This document shows positions 17,669 through 26,666 of a DNA stretch of 36,470 nucleotides, one piece after another. Made by a program: the position numbers and the translations under genes. The notes under the pieces were generated by a model. It ran no database searches, was not told where the DNA came from, and worked only from the letters and a program-made list of their open reading frames with translations. Numbering within the stretch: position 1 is the stretch's first letter; each line of letters starts with the position of its first letter. This DNA is from UBA1801 sp035353395 (lineage in GTDB: Bacteria; Acidobacteriota; Holophagae; Holophagales; Holophagaceae), in assembly GCA_035353395.1 (NCBI GenBank), contig DAOPZL010000027.1:1-36470 (forward strand). Direction: 5' to 3'.

Positions 17669-17844
17669 GTTGATCCAGGAAGACCTGCGGGGGAGGGAAG
17701 ACTTGAAGACAAAATACGCCAAATGTCCACGACTATTACTATGCTCCCGAAAAAGCAAGTGTTCAAACGACGGGGATAGGAAAGATGAAGCTCCTGTGAC
17801 TTAATTCCCCGGGGCCTTCCTGCACACTGGAGGGGAGGTGGTCC

Positions 17845-18771
17845 ATGGGCAGGTTCTCCAGGCAGGCCGGTCGCGAAGTGATGGAAGGGCACGTGCGCCT
17901 GCCCGAGTGGATCACCCGGGAGCGGGTGAAGCTCGCGGACCTGCACGGCATGAAGCAGGACCTCCGGGCGTCCGGCCTCCACACGGTCTGCGAGGAGGCC
18001 CGCTGTCCCAACCGGAACCACTGCTTCACCCACGGCACTGCCACCTTCCTGCTCATGGGCGACACCTGCACCCGGGCCTGCGGCTTCTGCGCCATCAAGA
18101 GCGGGAAGCCCCAGCCCCTCGATCCCCGCGAGCCCGGGGAGACGGCGGCCCGGGTGGAGGCCCTGGGGCTGAAGTTCGCCGTGCTGACCTCCGTGGACCG
18201 GGACGACCTGGAGGATGGTGGCGCCCGGCATCTCGCGGACACGATCCGGGCCATCCGCCACCGCTGCCCGGAGGTCGGCGTCGAGGTGCTGGCCCCGGAC
18301 TTCCAGGGGAAGCTGGATTCCGTGGCCACCGTGGTCGCGGCGGGGCCCGCCGTGTTCAACCACAACGTGGAGACCGTGCCGGAGCTCCACGCCGAAGTCC
18401 GGCCCGCCGCCCGTTTCGAGCGGAGCCTGGCCGTGCTCCGGGAGGCCAAGCGGGTGGGCGCCGCCCTCTTCGGGATGGATTTCCGCACCAAATCGGGCCT
18501 CATGCTGGGGCTGGGCGAGACCGAGCCGCAGCTCCTGGAGACCCTGGCGGCCCTGGCCGGGGCCGGGGTGGACATCCTCACCCTCGGCCAGTACCTGCGC
18601 CCGACGCGGCACCAGCTGCCCGTGAGGCGCTACGTCCACCCGGACGAATTCGCGGAGCTGGGCAGGAAGGCCAAGGCCCTCGGCTTCCGGTCGGTCTATG
18701 CGGGTCCCCTGGTCAGGAGCAGCTTCAACGCCCACGAGGTCAGCCGCTACGAGGGCATCTCCATCGCCTGA
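17845..18771 (+). CDS. lipA: lipoyl synthase
   Basis: The protein has 308 residues. It is a radical-SAM enzyme that inserts two sulfurs into octanoyl-lysine (or octanoyl-protein) of pyruvate dehydrogenase, 2-oxoglutarate dehydrogenase and glycine cleavage H proteins. The auxiliary cluster ligands are Cys49, Cys54 and Cys60 (VCEEARCPNRNHC), and the radical-SAM cluster ligands Cys75, Cys79 and Cys82 (CTRACGFC). The late RSSFNAHE carries the conserved Ser that ligates the auxiliary cluster. GGAGGGGAGG lies directly before ATG 17845. LipB is not adjacent. The gene is divergent from the KimA pair and is followed by a small hairpin and the kinase gene. Confidence 0.96.
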   Translation: MGRFSRQAGREVMEGHVRLPEWITRERVKLADLHGMKQDLRASGLHTVCEEARCPNRNHCFTHGTATFLLMGDTCTRACGFCAIKSGKPQPLDPREPGETAARVEALGLKFAVLTSVDRDDLEDGGARHLADTIRAIRHRCPEVGVEVLAPDFQGKLDSVATVVAAGPAVFNHNVETVPELHAEVRPAARFERSLAVLREAKRVGAALFGMDFRTKSGLMLGLGETEPQLLETLAALAGAGVDILTLGQYLRPTRHQLPVRRYVHPDEFAELGRKAKALGFRSVYAGPLVRSSFNAHEVSRYEGISIA

Positions 18772-18772
18772 A

Positions 18773-18791
18773 CGCCCCGGCCCCAGGGGCG
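18773..18791 (+). terminator. short hairpin after lipA
   Basis: CGCCCC (18773-18778) pairs with GGGGCG (18786-18791) over a 7-nt loop, two bases after the lipA stop. No T-tract follows, so termination is uncertain. Confidence 0.3.
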
Positions 18792-18883
18792 CAAGGCCGG
18801 AGTGGAACCCCCCTCGGCCGGAATGCCAAACTGGGGCGCCCCTTCCCGGTCCGGATCCCCCGGGCCTTTCCCATGGATGCCCC

Positions 18884-21800
18884 GTGGCCGTCTTCCCAGG
18901 AACAGACCGCTTCGAGATCCGGCGATGCCTGGGCTCCGGGTCCTTCGGCACGGTCTACGAGGCCTTCGACCGGGAGCGCACGGCCCGGGTGGCGCTGAAA
19001 CTGCCCCACGTCGCCTCCGCCCAGGGGCTGTTCCTCTTCAAGCAGGAGTTCCGGGCCCTCGCGGAGGTGGCCCACGTCAACCTCGCGACCCTCTTCGAAC
19101 TCCTGGCGGACGGGGACCGGTGGTTCTTCACCATGGAGCTGGTGGACGGGGTCCACCTCCTGGACCACCTGAAGCCTCCGGGCCGACCCCGTTCGACCGA
19201 CGAGCGCCCCACGGGAGTCTGGTCGGATCCGGAGGACCCTCCTCCGGGACCGGGGGAAGTCCCGGACTACGGACGCGTGAGGAGCGTCATGCGGCAGCTG
19301 GCCGAGGGGCTCGTCGCCCTGCACGCCGGCGGACTGCTGCACCGGGACCTGAAGCCATCCAACGTGCTCGTGGACCGGGGCGGCCGCGTCGTGATCCTGG
19401 ATTTCGGCCTCATCACGGACATGGAGGAAACCAGTCCGGGGGAGCCCGGCGGGCCGCTGGCCGGAACCCCGGCCTACATGGCTCCGGAGCAGATCGCGGG
19501 GCATCCCGCGACGGAGGCCAGCGACTGGTACAGCGTGGGCGTCCTCCTCTACCAGGTCCTCACGGGCCAGCTCCCCTTCCCGGACAGCCCCCGCGCCATG
19601 TTCTCGCAGAAGCTGCAGATGGACCCCCTGGAGCCCAGGCTCCTCGAACCGGGAACCCCGGACGATCTGGGAGAGCTCTGCACGGCGCTCCTCCGCCGGG
19701 ACCCCTCGGCCCGTCCCCAGGGCCCGGAGGTGCTCCACCGCCTCCGGGAACACCCGGATGTCTCCCGGGCCCCGATGGGAACCTACCCCCGATCCTCCTC
19801 CCTGGTGGGCCGCGAGGAGGAACTGGGGGTCCTCCTGGAGGGATTCCGGCTGTCCCGGGCGCGGCGCACGGTGGTGGCGCTGCTGCGCGGCGACTCCGGC
19901 ACCGGGAAGAGTTCCCTGGTCCACGCGTTCCGGCGGGAAGTCCGGAAGCTGGACGCGCGGACCATCGTGCTGCTGGGACGGTGCTACGAGCAGGAGACCG
20001 TGCCCTTCAAGGCCCTGGACAGCCTGGTGGACGCGCTCAGCCAGCATTTGAAACGCCTGCCTTCCGGGGAGGCGGCCGCGCTCCTGCCGCGCGGCGTCCA
20101 GACCCTGGCCCGGCTCTTCCCCGTGCTGGACCAGGTCCCGTCGATCCGCGAGATACCGCCGGAAGCCGGGGAACCCGAGCCCCAGGCCCTCCGGCGAAGG
20201 GCCTTCGCCGCCCTGGGGGAGATCCTCCGCAGGATGGCGGAACGGGGGCCCGTGGTCCTGATCATCGACGACATCCACTGGGGGGACTTGGACAGTGCCA
20301 TCCTGCTCTCGGACCTGCTGCGCGGCCCCGAACCGCCCCGGATCATGCTCGCGCTCTCCTGCCGCAGCGACGAGGCCAGGGATTCGCCCGTGATGCGGGA
20401 ACTGATCCCCGAGCTCGTCGAGACCGCCACGATCCTCCAGGACGTGGAACTGCGGCCCCTTGCCGCCCCGGAGGCCCGCGGGCTCGCCCGGAAGCTCCTC
20501 GGCGAGGGCGGGGCGGGGGTCGGGGAGCGGGCGGCGTGGATCGCCTCGGAATCCGGGGGCAGCCCTTTCTTCGTCCAGGAGCTGGCCCAGTATTCCCGGC
20601 TGAGCGGCGCGGGGGGGCCGCGTCCGGGAAGTCTCCGGCTGGACGACTACCTCCGGCTCCGCCTCGAGGCGCTTTCCGGGGATTCCCGGAGGATCCTCCG
20701 GACCCTGGCCATCGCGGGGGCCCCCCTGGACTGGGAGATCCTGCAGGCCGCCTCCGGGACGGCAGTCGGAAGCATCGCGCCGCTCGCGAGCCTGCGCGCG
20801 GGGCACCTGGTCCGGATGAGGACCGGCCTCGGACGCGGACTGCTGGAGGTCTACCACGACCGGATCCGGGCCGCCGTGGTCGCGTCCATGGACGGGGCCG
20901 AGATCAGGGAAACGAGCCTGGCCCTCGCCCGCGTCCTGGAATCGCGCGCCCCCGAGGACGCCCAGGCCCTGGCGCGGCATTTCGAGGCGGCCGGCATCCC
21001 GGCGAAGGCTTGCGAATACGCCGTGCGCGCGGCCGTCCTGGCGGAGGCCGCGCTGGCCTTCGAGCAGGCGGCGGCCTTCTACCGGAAGGCGATCCGGCTG
21101 AAGGAACCCGCGGACCCGGCGCTCCTCAAGCGCCTGGGCGATGCCCTGGCCACCGCGGGCCTGAGTGCCGATTCAGCCGAAGCCTACCTGGAGGCCGCCG
21201 AGGGGAGCGCCGGGCCGGAGGCGGGCCGGCTGCGGCGCAGGGCGGCCGAGGAACGCTTCCGGAGCGGTGACATCGAGGCGGGCCTCGCGATCCTGACGGG
21301 GGTGCTGGCCCAGGCGGGCATTCGCCTGCCCGGCGGAAGGGCCGCGACCCTGTGCGCGCTCCTCTGGCTCCGGCTGAGACTGAAGCTCCGGGGCCTGGAC
21401 TTCAAGGAGCGGGCGGAAGCCCGGGTTCCCGCCGACCAGCTGGAGCGCGTGGACATGCTGTGGGCGCTGGCCATGGGCCTGGGGCCCGTGGACGTCCTCC
21501 GCGCGGCGGGTTTCCAGGTCAAGCAGCTCCTTCTCACGCTGGAGGCCGGCGAGCCGCGGCGAGTCGCGCGGGCGCTGGCCCACGAAGCCGTCCTGGCGGC
21601 CGCCGGAGGGAACCGTTTCCTCCGGAGGACCCAGGCCCTTCTGGACAGGACCCAGGCCCTGGCCGCGCGCCTCGGGGATCCCGGCTCCCGGGTGCGGGCC
21701 CTCATGGCTGCGGGCATCGTGCGCATGATCCAGGGTCGCTGGAGAGCCTCGTCGGACCTGCTGGACGAGGCGGAGGAGCTCCTGAAGCGGCGGTGCACGG

Positions 21801-22585
21801 GGATGGACTACGAACTGCATCTCGCCCAGCACCACGGCCTCCTCGCCAGGGTCGTGCTGGGCGACCTCCGGACGGTCCGGGAGCGGCTGCCGCTCCTGCT
21901 CCAGGAAGCGAGGGAGAAGGGCGATCTCATCGCCGCCACCAATCTGCGCACGAGCACTTCCTACATCCTGGACCTCGCGCGGGACGACCCGGACGCCTCG
22001 CGGAGGGACCTGGAGGACGCCATCGCCCTGTGGTCGCGCAAGGGCTTCAGCCTCCAGCACTACTACCGGCTGGTGAGCCTAGTGAACCTCGAGTTCTACG
22101 CCGGGGCCTACGAGGAGGCGGAGGGCCTCCTGCGCGCGGCCGAGAAGAAGCTGGCGCGGTCCCTGCTGCTCGGGCTCCAGCCCATGCTCCTCACGACCCT
22201 CGAGCTGCGGGCGCGCGCCGCCCTGGCCCTGGCGGCCGCACGTCCGGAGCGTCGCCCCGCCCTCCTGCGGTCCGCGCGCGAGGCGATCGCCGGGATCCTG
22301 GCCGAGCGCACGCCCTATGGCGGCGCCTTGGCCCTGAAGCTTCAGGCCATGCAGGCGGCCCTCGACGGCCGGAAGCCCGAGGCCCTCGAACGCCTCCTGC
22401 GTTCGGAGATCACCTTCGAGGCCTGCGACATGGAACTCCACGCCAGGGTCATCCGGCACATCCGCGGACGGCTCCTCGGCAACGCGGAACTCCTGGGTTC
22501 CGCCGAGGCCTGGATGAAGGAGCAGGGCATCCGCGCTCCCGGCCGGTTCGCGGCCATGCACGCGCCGCTGCCCTGGGATTCATGA
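18884..22585 (+). CDS. PknK-like Ser/Thr protein kinase with STAND ATPase and helical repeats
   Basis: The protein has 1233 residues. GTG 18884 is the first in-frame start after lipA, placing the glycine loop GSGSFGTVYEA at 17-27. Kinase landmarks: Lys39 in VALKLPH, catalytic HRDLKPSNVL (His153, Asp155), DFG at 173-175 and GTPAYMAPEQ, so the kinase should be active. A GREEEL-type AAA/STAND ATPase follows, with Walker A GDSGTGKSS (336-344) and Walker B VVLIIDDIHWGD (Asp462, Asp463). From about residue 650 to the end it is alpha-helical with TPR-like repeats (ALAFEQAAAFYRKAIRLKEP; AGLSADSAEAYLEAAE). This is the order of PknK/STAND kinase receptors; the usual C-terminal HTH, GAF or histidine kinase is absent. 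It has no membrane segment and is probably cytoplasmic. It overlaps ruvX tail to tail by six bases. Confidence 0.9.
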   Translation: MAVFPGTDRFEIRRCLGSGSFGTVYEAFDRERTARVALKLPHVASAQGLFLFKQEFRALAEVAHVNLATLFELLADGDRWFFTMELVDGVHLLDHLKPPGRPRSTDERPTGVWSDPEDPPPGPGEVPDYGRVRSVMRQLAEGLVALHAGGLLHRDLKPSNVLVDRGGRVVILDFGLITDMEETSPGEPGGPLAGTPAYMAPEQIAGHPATEASDWYSVGVLLYQVLTGQLPFPDSPRAMFSQKLQMDPLEPRLLEPGTPDDLGELCTALLRRDPSARPQGPEVLHRLREHPDVSRAPMGTYPRSSSLVGREEELGVLLEGFRLSRARRTVVALLRGDSGTGKSSLVHAFRREVRKLDARTIVLLGRCYEQETVPFKALDSLVDALSQHLKRLPSGEAAALLPRGVQTLARLFPVLDQVPSIREIPPEAGEPEPQALRRRAFAALGEILRRMAERGPVVLIIDDIHWGDLDSAILLSDLLRGPEPPRIMLALSCRSDEARDSPVMRELIPELVETATILQDVELRPLAAPEARGLARKLLGEGGAGVGERAAWIASESGGSPFFVQELAQYSRLSGAGGPRPGSLRLDDYLRLRLEALSGDSRRILRTLAIAGAPLDWEILQAASGTAVGSIAPLASLRAGHLVRMRTGLGRGLLEVYHDRIRAAVVASMDGAEIRETSLALARVLESRAPEDAQALARHFEAAGIPAKACEYAVRAAVLAEAALAFEQAAAFYRKAIRLKEPADPALLKRLGDALATAGLSADSAEAYLEAAEGSAGPEAGRLRRRAAEERFRSGDIEAGLAILTGVLAQAGIRLPGGRAATLCALLWLRLRLKLRGLDFKERAEARVPADQLERVDMLWALAMGLGPVDVLRAAGFQVKQLLLTLEAGEPRRVARALAHEAVLAAAGGNRFLRRTQALLDRTQALAARLGDPGSRVRALMAAGIVRMIQGRWRASSDLLDEAEELLKRRCTGMDYELHLAQHHGLLARVVLGDLRTVRERLPLLLQEAREKGDLIAATNLRTSTSYILDLARDDPDASRRDLEDAIALWSRKGFSLQHYYRLVSLVNLEFYAGAYEEAEGLLRAAEKKLARSLLLGLQPMLLTTLELRARAALALAAARPERRPALLRSAREAIAGILAERTPYGGALALKLQAMQAALDGRKPEALERLLRSEITFEACDMELHARVIRHIRGRLLGNAELLGSAEAWMKEQGIRAPGRFAAMHAPLPWDS

Positions 22586-23023
22586 AGGGCCGAACTCCCG
22601 GACCGGGATCCCCCGGCTCCTGCGGGTTTCCATCAAGTCCTCCAGCATGACGGCCGCGGCGGCGGCGTCCAGCCTGGCCTTCCTGTCCCTGGGCTTCACG
22701 CCCCGCTGGGCCAGCAGACGCTCGGCCTCCATGGAGGTCAGCTGCTCGCCCCAGAAGAGCAGGGGAAGCCCGGTCATGGCCTGCAGCGCCTCCCCGAACG
22801 CCCTGGCCAGGGGGGCCGTGGCGCTCTCCTGACCGTCCTTGTGCCTGGGCAGGCCCACCACCAGCGCCTGGGCGCCCTCCTCCCGGGCCAGCCGGGCCAG
22901 CCGCGCGAGGGCCGCCTCCCCCTGGTTGGGCCAGACCTCGAAGGGCGAGGCCAGGATCTCCAGCTCGTCGCTGAAGGCGATGCCGAGGTTCTTGGTGCCG
23001 TGGTCGAGGGCGAGCCAGCGCAT
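22580..23023 (-). CDS. ruvX: YqgF/RuvX family Holliday-junction resolvase-like pre-16S rRNA nuclease
   Basis: The protein has 147 residues, normal for the family. The RNase H-like core shows LALDHGTKNLGIAFSD (first catalytic Asp7), the ALVVGLPRHKDGQES strand/loop, LFWGEQLTSMEAERLL (Glu) and the late RLDAAAAAVMLEDLM (Asp). YqgF processes the 5' end of 16S rRNA in E. coli and is also annotated as a Holliday-junction resolvase. ATG 23023 is the first plausible start. It overlaps the kinase gene by six bases and is divergent from ogt, with 79 bases between start codons. Confidence 0.92.
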   Translation of the reverse strand: MRWLALDHGTKNLGIAFSDELEILASPFEVWPNQGEAALARLARLAREEGAQALVVGLPRHKDGQESATAPLARAFGEALQAMTGLPLLFWGEQLTSMEAERLLAQRGVKPRDRKARLDAAAAAVMLEDLMETRRSRGIPVREFGPS

Positions 23024-23102
23024 CAGGCGGCCCCTCCTTCCTTCCCGGATGTACGTTCCTGGCGGGCGGATATCATCTCCCTAGTCTACGGGGGAAGGGG
23101 CC

Positions 23103-23624
23103 ATGGACAACGAATTCGCCTTCGAGACCCGGATGGGCTGGGTCGTCCTCACCTGGACCGGGGCCGGGCTCCGGACGCTCGGCCTCTCCGGGGAGGCCCC
23201 GGCCGCGCCCCTCTCCCGGCCCCTTCCGCCCTGGGTGGCGGGGGCGGTGGACCTGATCCGGAGGCACCTGGCCGGCGAGGCGGCGGACCTGGCCGCCATC
23301 CCCGTGGACCTGGAAGGGCTTCCTCCCTTCCGGCGCAAGGTGCTCGAGGTCCTTCGGGCCACCCGGGCCGGCGAGACCTTCACCTACGGCCAACTGGCGC
23401 GGATGGCCGGCTCTCCGGGCGCCGCCCGGGCCGTGGGCCAAACCATGGCGCGGAATCCCCTGCCCATCGTCATCCCGTGCCACCGGGTGGTCGCGGCGGA
23501 CGGGCCCGGGGGATTCAGCCTCTTCGGGAGCCTGGAGGCCAAGGAGCGGCTGCTGGCCCTGGAGAACGTCGCGCTCCGGCATACTGGAGAGCCATGTCCA
23601 TCCCTCTTCCCGACGAACTCCTGA
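23103..23624 (+). CDS. ogt: methylated-DNA--protein-cysteine methyltransferase
   Basis: The protein has 173 residues. It repairs O6-alkylguanine and O4-alkylthymine by suicidal transfer of the alkyl group to Cys126 in PIVIPCHRVV. The N-terminal half is a short Ogt-type domain; the DNA-binding half contains LPPFRRKVLEVLRATRAGETFTYGQLA (the helix-turn-helix with arginine finger region), ARAVGQTMARNPLP and the C-terminal GGFSLFGSLEAKERLLALE. The last 31 bases overlap the start of murB, so translation of the two may be coupled. GGGGGAAGGGG precedes ATG 23103. It heads the murB-ftsQAZ run. Confidence 0.92.
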   Translation: MDNEFAFETRMGWVVLTWTGAGLRTLGLSGEAPAAPLSRPLPPWVAGAVDLIRRHLAGEAADLAAIPVDLEGLPPFRRKVLEVLRATRAGETFTYGQLARMAGSPGAARAVGQTMARNPLPIVIPCHRVVAADGPGGFSLFGSLEAKERLLALENVALRHTGEPCPSLFPTNS

Positions 23625-24478
23625 AGCTCCCCCACACGCGGGACATCCCGTTCGAGCGCCTGACGACGCTGGGGATCGGCGGGATCTGCCGCTGGCTCTT
23701 CGAACCCTCCACGGAGGAGGAGGCCCGCCTCTTCGTGGGCGCCTGCGTCCGCCGCGACCAGCCCTACCGGGTGCTGGGCGGGGGGAGCAACCTCCTGGTG
23801 CTGGGGGACGTCGCCGAGCCCGTGCTCCGGCTCCGGCTCGGGGGGAAGGCTGCCCGGTCCGGCCTGGAGTTCACCGCGCCCGCGAGCCACGGCCACGTCG
23901 CCCTGGCGGAAGCCGCCGCTGCCGCAGGGCTCTCGGGCCTGGAGTGGGCCGGGGGCATCCCCGGCAGCCTGGGGGGAGCCGTCCGCATGAACGCGGGGGC
24001 GCACGGCGGCGAGTGGGGGCAGGTGCTCGCCCGCTACCGTTTCCTCACGCCCGCCGGGGAGCTGGTCGAGAAGGCCCCCGGGCCGGGGGAGTTCGGCTAC
24101 CGCCGGAGCGGGTTTCCCCCGGGCGCGGTGGTCCTGTCGGCCACGGCCCGCCTCGCGGAGGGCGACCCGGCTCGGATCCACGCCCTCATGGCGGAGTACC
24201 GGGCGAAGCGCGCCGCCGGCCAGCCCCGGGGCGTGCGCAGCGCCGGGTGCATCTTCAGGAACCCGCCGGGCGGGAGCGCGGGACGCCTGATCGATGCGGC
24301 CGGTCTCAAGGGGCGCCGGGTGGGGGATGCGGAGGTGAGCCTGGTGCATGCCAACTTCCTGGTGAACCGGGGCCACGCCACGCCCTCTCAGTTCCTGGAA
24401 CTCATGGAGCTCGTCCGCGCCGGGGTGAAGGAGGCGCACGGCGTCGACCTGGAACCGGAAGTGGAGATCTGGAGGTGA
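23594..24478 (+). CDS. murB: UDP-N-acetylenolpyruvoylglucosamine reductase
   Basis: The protein has 294 residues. It reduces enolpyruvyl-UDP-GlcNAc to UDP-MurNAc with FAD and NADPH, the second committed step of peptidoglycan precursor synthesis. FAD-binding blocks: TLGIGGICRWLFEP, VLGGGSNLLVLGD and WAGGIPGSLGGAVRMNAGAH. Substrate/catalytic part: FGYRRSGFPPG, SAGCIFRNPPG and the final EVEIW Glu. The proton donor, Ser229 in E. coli MurB, is Cys219 here; a Cys is known in some relatives. ATG 23594 lies inside the end of ogt. ftsQ follows after 62 bases. No murC or ddl gene is next to it. Confidence 0.94.
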   Translation: MSIPLPDELLKLPHTRDIPFERLTTLGIGGICRWLFEPSTEEEARLFVGACVRRDQPYRVLGGGSNLLVLGDVAEPVLRLRLGGKAARSGLEFTAPASHGHVALAEAAAAAGLSGLEWAGGIPGSLGGAVRMNAGAHGGEWGQVLARYRFLTPAGELVEKAPGPGEFGYRRSGFPPGAVVLSATARLAEGDPARIHALMAEYRAKRAAGQPRGVRSAGCIFRNPPGGSAGRLIDAAGLKGRRVGDAEVSLVHANFLVNRGHATPSQFLELMELVRAGVKEAHGVDLEPEVEIWR

Positions 24479-24540
24479 GGGGGGCCGGCGCGCCACGGGG
24501 TCTCTTCACCTTCCTCTCGCTGCTTGTATTCTAGGACGTC

Positions 24541-25335
24541 ATGCCCATGCTGCCCCGAACCCGCGTGCGCCGACCCTGGATGCCCTGGGTCCGGGTGGGG
24601 CTGGTCGCCGTCTTCGTGCTCGGCGCAGGCTACGCGGCGCTGGAGTTCAGCCAGCGCTACCTGGGCCTCCAGAAGCTCGTCATCGAGCAGGTCAACGTGA
24701 GCGGCTGCCGCAACGAGCGTCTCGCGGAGATCCAGCGGATCGCCGACGGGCTGTGCAAGGGCAAGCCCCTCTTCTGGTTCGACGCCGAGGAACTCCGCCA
24801 GCGCATCGAGGAGCGGCGCTGGGTCAAGGGCCTCCTCATCCGGAGGGATCCTCCGGACCGCCTGAGCCTGGTGATCGAGGAGCGGAAGCCCATCCTCTGG
24901 CTGGTGAGGCCCGCCGGCGTCTTCCTGCTCTCGGACGACGGCATCGTCCTCGACCGGGTGAACCAGGGGAACCTGGCGCCCATCCCGGTGGTGGCCGACC
25001 CCGGCAGCCAGACCGACAAGGCCCTGCTGCAGCTCATCCGGGTGGCCTCGCGGCTCCGGGACCGCCAGACCGAGTTCTTCGACCGGCTCACCGAGCTCCG
25101 CTGGAGCGACAAGGGGCCGGTGGTCTACCTGGAGGGCCTGGCCGCGCCGCTCTACCTCTCCCGCCTCGACGCGACCCAGAACATCCCCAACTTCCAGATG
25201 CTCTTCCTGAACGAGCTCTCCAAGCGGCCGGACCTGGACCAGATCCGGTATTTCGACCTGCGGTGGGAGAACGAGGTGGCCGTGGGGGAGCCGCAGGTGG
25301 ACACGCCCCCGCAGGGAAAGACCGGACCGAACTGA
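24541..25335 (+). CDS. ftsQ: cell division protein FtsQ/DivIB
   Basis: The protein has 264 residues: a short basic cytoplasmic tail, one membrane helix (about 18-36, VRVGLVAVFVLGAGYAALEF), a POTRA domain (about 43-115: KLVIEQVNVSGCRNERLAEI to VIEERKPILWL) and a beta domain (about 118-240: GVFLLSDDGIVLDRV, PIPVVADPGS, and WSDKGPVVYLE). It is part of the divisome bridge FtsQ-FtsB-FtsL. A possible TATTCT box (24527-24532) would put the transcript start only a couple of bases before ATG 24541, so an internal leaderless start is possible beside read-through from murB. No strong ribosome site is visible. Confidence 0.9.
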   Translation: MPMLPRTRVRRPWMPWVRVGLVAVFVLGAGYAALEFSQRYLGLQKLVIEQVNVSGCRNERLAEIQRIADGLCKGKPLFWFDAEELRQRIEERRWVKGLLIRRDPPDRLSLVIEERKPILWLVRPAGVFLLSDDGIVLDRVNQGNLAPIPVVADPGSQTDKALLQLIRVASRLRDRQTEFFDRLTELRWSDKGPVVYLEGLAAPLYLSRLDATQNIPNFQMLFLNELSKRPDLDQIRYFDLRWENEVAVGEPQVDTPPQGKTGPN

Positions 25336-25398
25336 CCCTGGCCGCGGGGGGCGGGATCCGCGAAATGAACACCGGCGACACGCAGGCGATATTCAACC

Positions 25399-25428
25399 CT
25401 GAAAATGCAGGCTCAATGCGGCTATGAT
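25399..25428 (+). promoter_or_regulatory. possible internal promoter for ftsA-ftsZ
   Basis: CTGAAA (25399-25404), an 18-bp spacer and TATGAT (25423-25428), in a noticeably AT-rich 116-nt intergenic stretch between ftsQ and ftsA. The leader of about 17 nt contains GGTGAAAGGA ahead of ATG 25452. It would allow FtsA and FtsZ to be made in excess over FtsQ, as is usual. Confidence 0.45.
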
Positions 25429-25451
25429 TCGGTGAAAGGAACTGGAAACGC

Positions 25452-26666
25452 ATGGTTCAACCCGCCGTTCTACTCGGTCTGGATCTCGGAGCTACGAAGG
25501 TCGTCGCGGTGGTCGCGGTCCTCGAGGAGGGCGGCGCGGTCAACGTGACGGGAGCGAGCCTGGCCAGCTCCGACGGGGGGATCCGGCAGGGCGAGATCAC
25601 GGACATCAACCTCACCGTGAACGCCATCAACCGCGCCGTCGAGGAGGCCATGAAGACCTCCGGCCAGACGCGCCTGGACGGCATCCGGCTCTCGGTGGAC
25701 GGCATCCAGTTCAAGGGCGAGAACCTGCGCGACTCCATCACCATCTCCTCCCCGGACCGCGTCATCACGCTGCAGGACCGCGACCGCGTGATGGAGCAGG
25801 CCACCAACGGCTGCAAGCTGGCGAAGGAGGAGACGGTCCTCCACCGGATTCCCCAGATGTTCCACATCAAGGGGCAGCGCGAGATCCGCAATCCCGTGAA
25901 CATGATCGGCGACACCCTCGAGGCGGAGGTGCGCATCATCGTCGCGCCCGGCTCCGTGCTGGAGAACATCAACCGCGCCCTCCAGCTCTCGGGCCTCCAG
26001 GGCGCCAGCCTGATGTACTCCCCCCTCGCCTCCGCCGAGGCGGTCCTCTCGCGGGAGGACTCCGAGAACGGCGCCGTGGTGGTGGACATCGGCGACCAGC
26101 TCACGCACCTGGGCGTGTTCCTGAGGGGTGCCCTCTTCCACTCGGCCGTGATCCCCATCGGCGGAACGCACTTCACGAAGGACCTCGAGATCACCAAGCA
26201 CCTCGGCGGCATCAGCGTCGCGGAGCGCATCAAGCGCGTCTACGGCACGGCGCTGCCCACCCAGGTGGATCCCGCCGAGATGATCGAGCTCGAGGACGAG
26301 GGGCGGCAGGTCTCCCGCAAGGAGCTGGCGGAGGTGCTGCACGCCCGCGCCATCGAGCTGCTGAACATGGTGCTCGCCGAGGTCGGCCGCAGCGGGCTCG
26401 TCCACGAGATCCACGGCGGCGTCCACCTGGTGGGCGGAGGGGCGCTGCTGCCCCACCTCCCCATCCTGGCCCAGAACATCCTGGGCCGCCCCCGCGTGGT
26501 CCTGGGCCGCGTGACGGGCCTGCAGGGCCTTTCCCAGGTGCTCGCCAACCCCCTCTACACCAACGCCCTCGGCGCCACGAAGGCCCTCGCCCGCGATCTG
26601 ATCGAAGGAAGCGGCAGGACCGTCCGCAGCGGGGGGTTCTTCGAGAAGTTCAAGAAATGGCTGTGA
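25452..26666 (+). CDS. ftsA: cell division protein FtsA
   Basis: The protein has 404 residues, an actin-like ATPase that tethers FtsZ to the membrane. The phosphate-1 loop is LLGLDLGATKVVAVVA (7-22); a 1C-type subdomain follows (INRAVEEAMKTSG, RLSVDGIQFKG). Phosphate-2 is AVVVDIGDQLTHLGVF, with the adenosine motif GGVHLVGGGALLPHL. The C-terminal amphipathic membrane helix is present (GGFFEKFKKWL). The region around 60-130 (DRVITLQDRDRVMEQA, HRIPQMFHI) is typical. It overlaps ftsZ by 10 bases if FtsZ starts at 26657. GGTGAAAGGA is the ribosome site. Confidence 0.95.
   Translation: MVQPAVLLGLDLGATKVVAVVAVLEEGGAVNVTGASLASSDGGIRQGEITDINLTVNAINRAVEEAMKTSGQTRLDGIRLSVDGIQFKGENLRDSITISSPDRVITLQDRDRVMEQATNGCKLAKEETVLHRIPQMFHIKGQREIRNPVNMIGDTLEAEVRIIVAPGSVLENINRALQLSGLQGASLMYSPLASAEAVLSREDSENGAVVVDIGDQLTHLGVFLRGALFHSAVIPIGGTHFTKDLEITKHLGGISVAERIKRVYGTALPTQVDPAEMIELEDEGRQVSRKELAEVLHARAIELLNMVLAEVGRSGLVHEIHGGVHLVGGGALLPHLPILAQNILGRPRVVLGRVTGLQGLSQVLANPLYTNALGATKALARDLIEGSGRTVRSGGFFEKFKKWL

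Noticed and set aside
17669..17844. c-di-AMP (ydaO) riboswitch upstream of the KimA pair
   Set aside because: The leader is too short and no conserved ydaO sequence blocks are visible on the minus strand.
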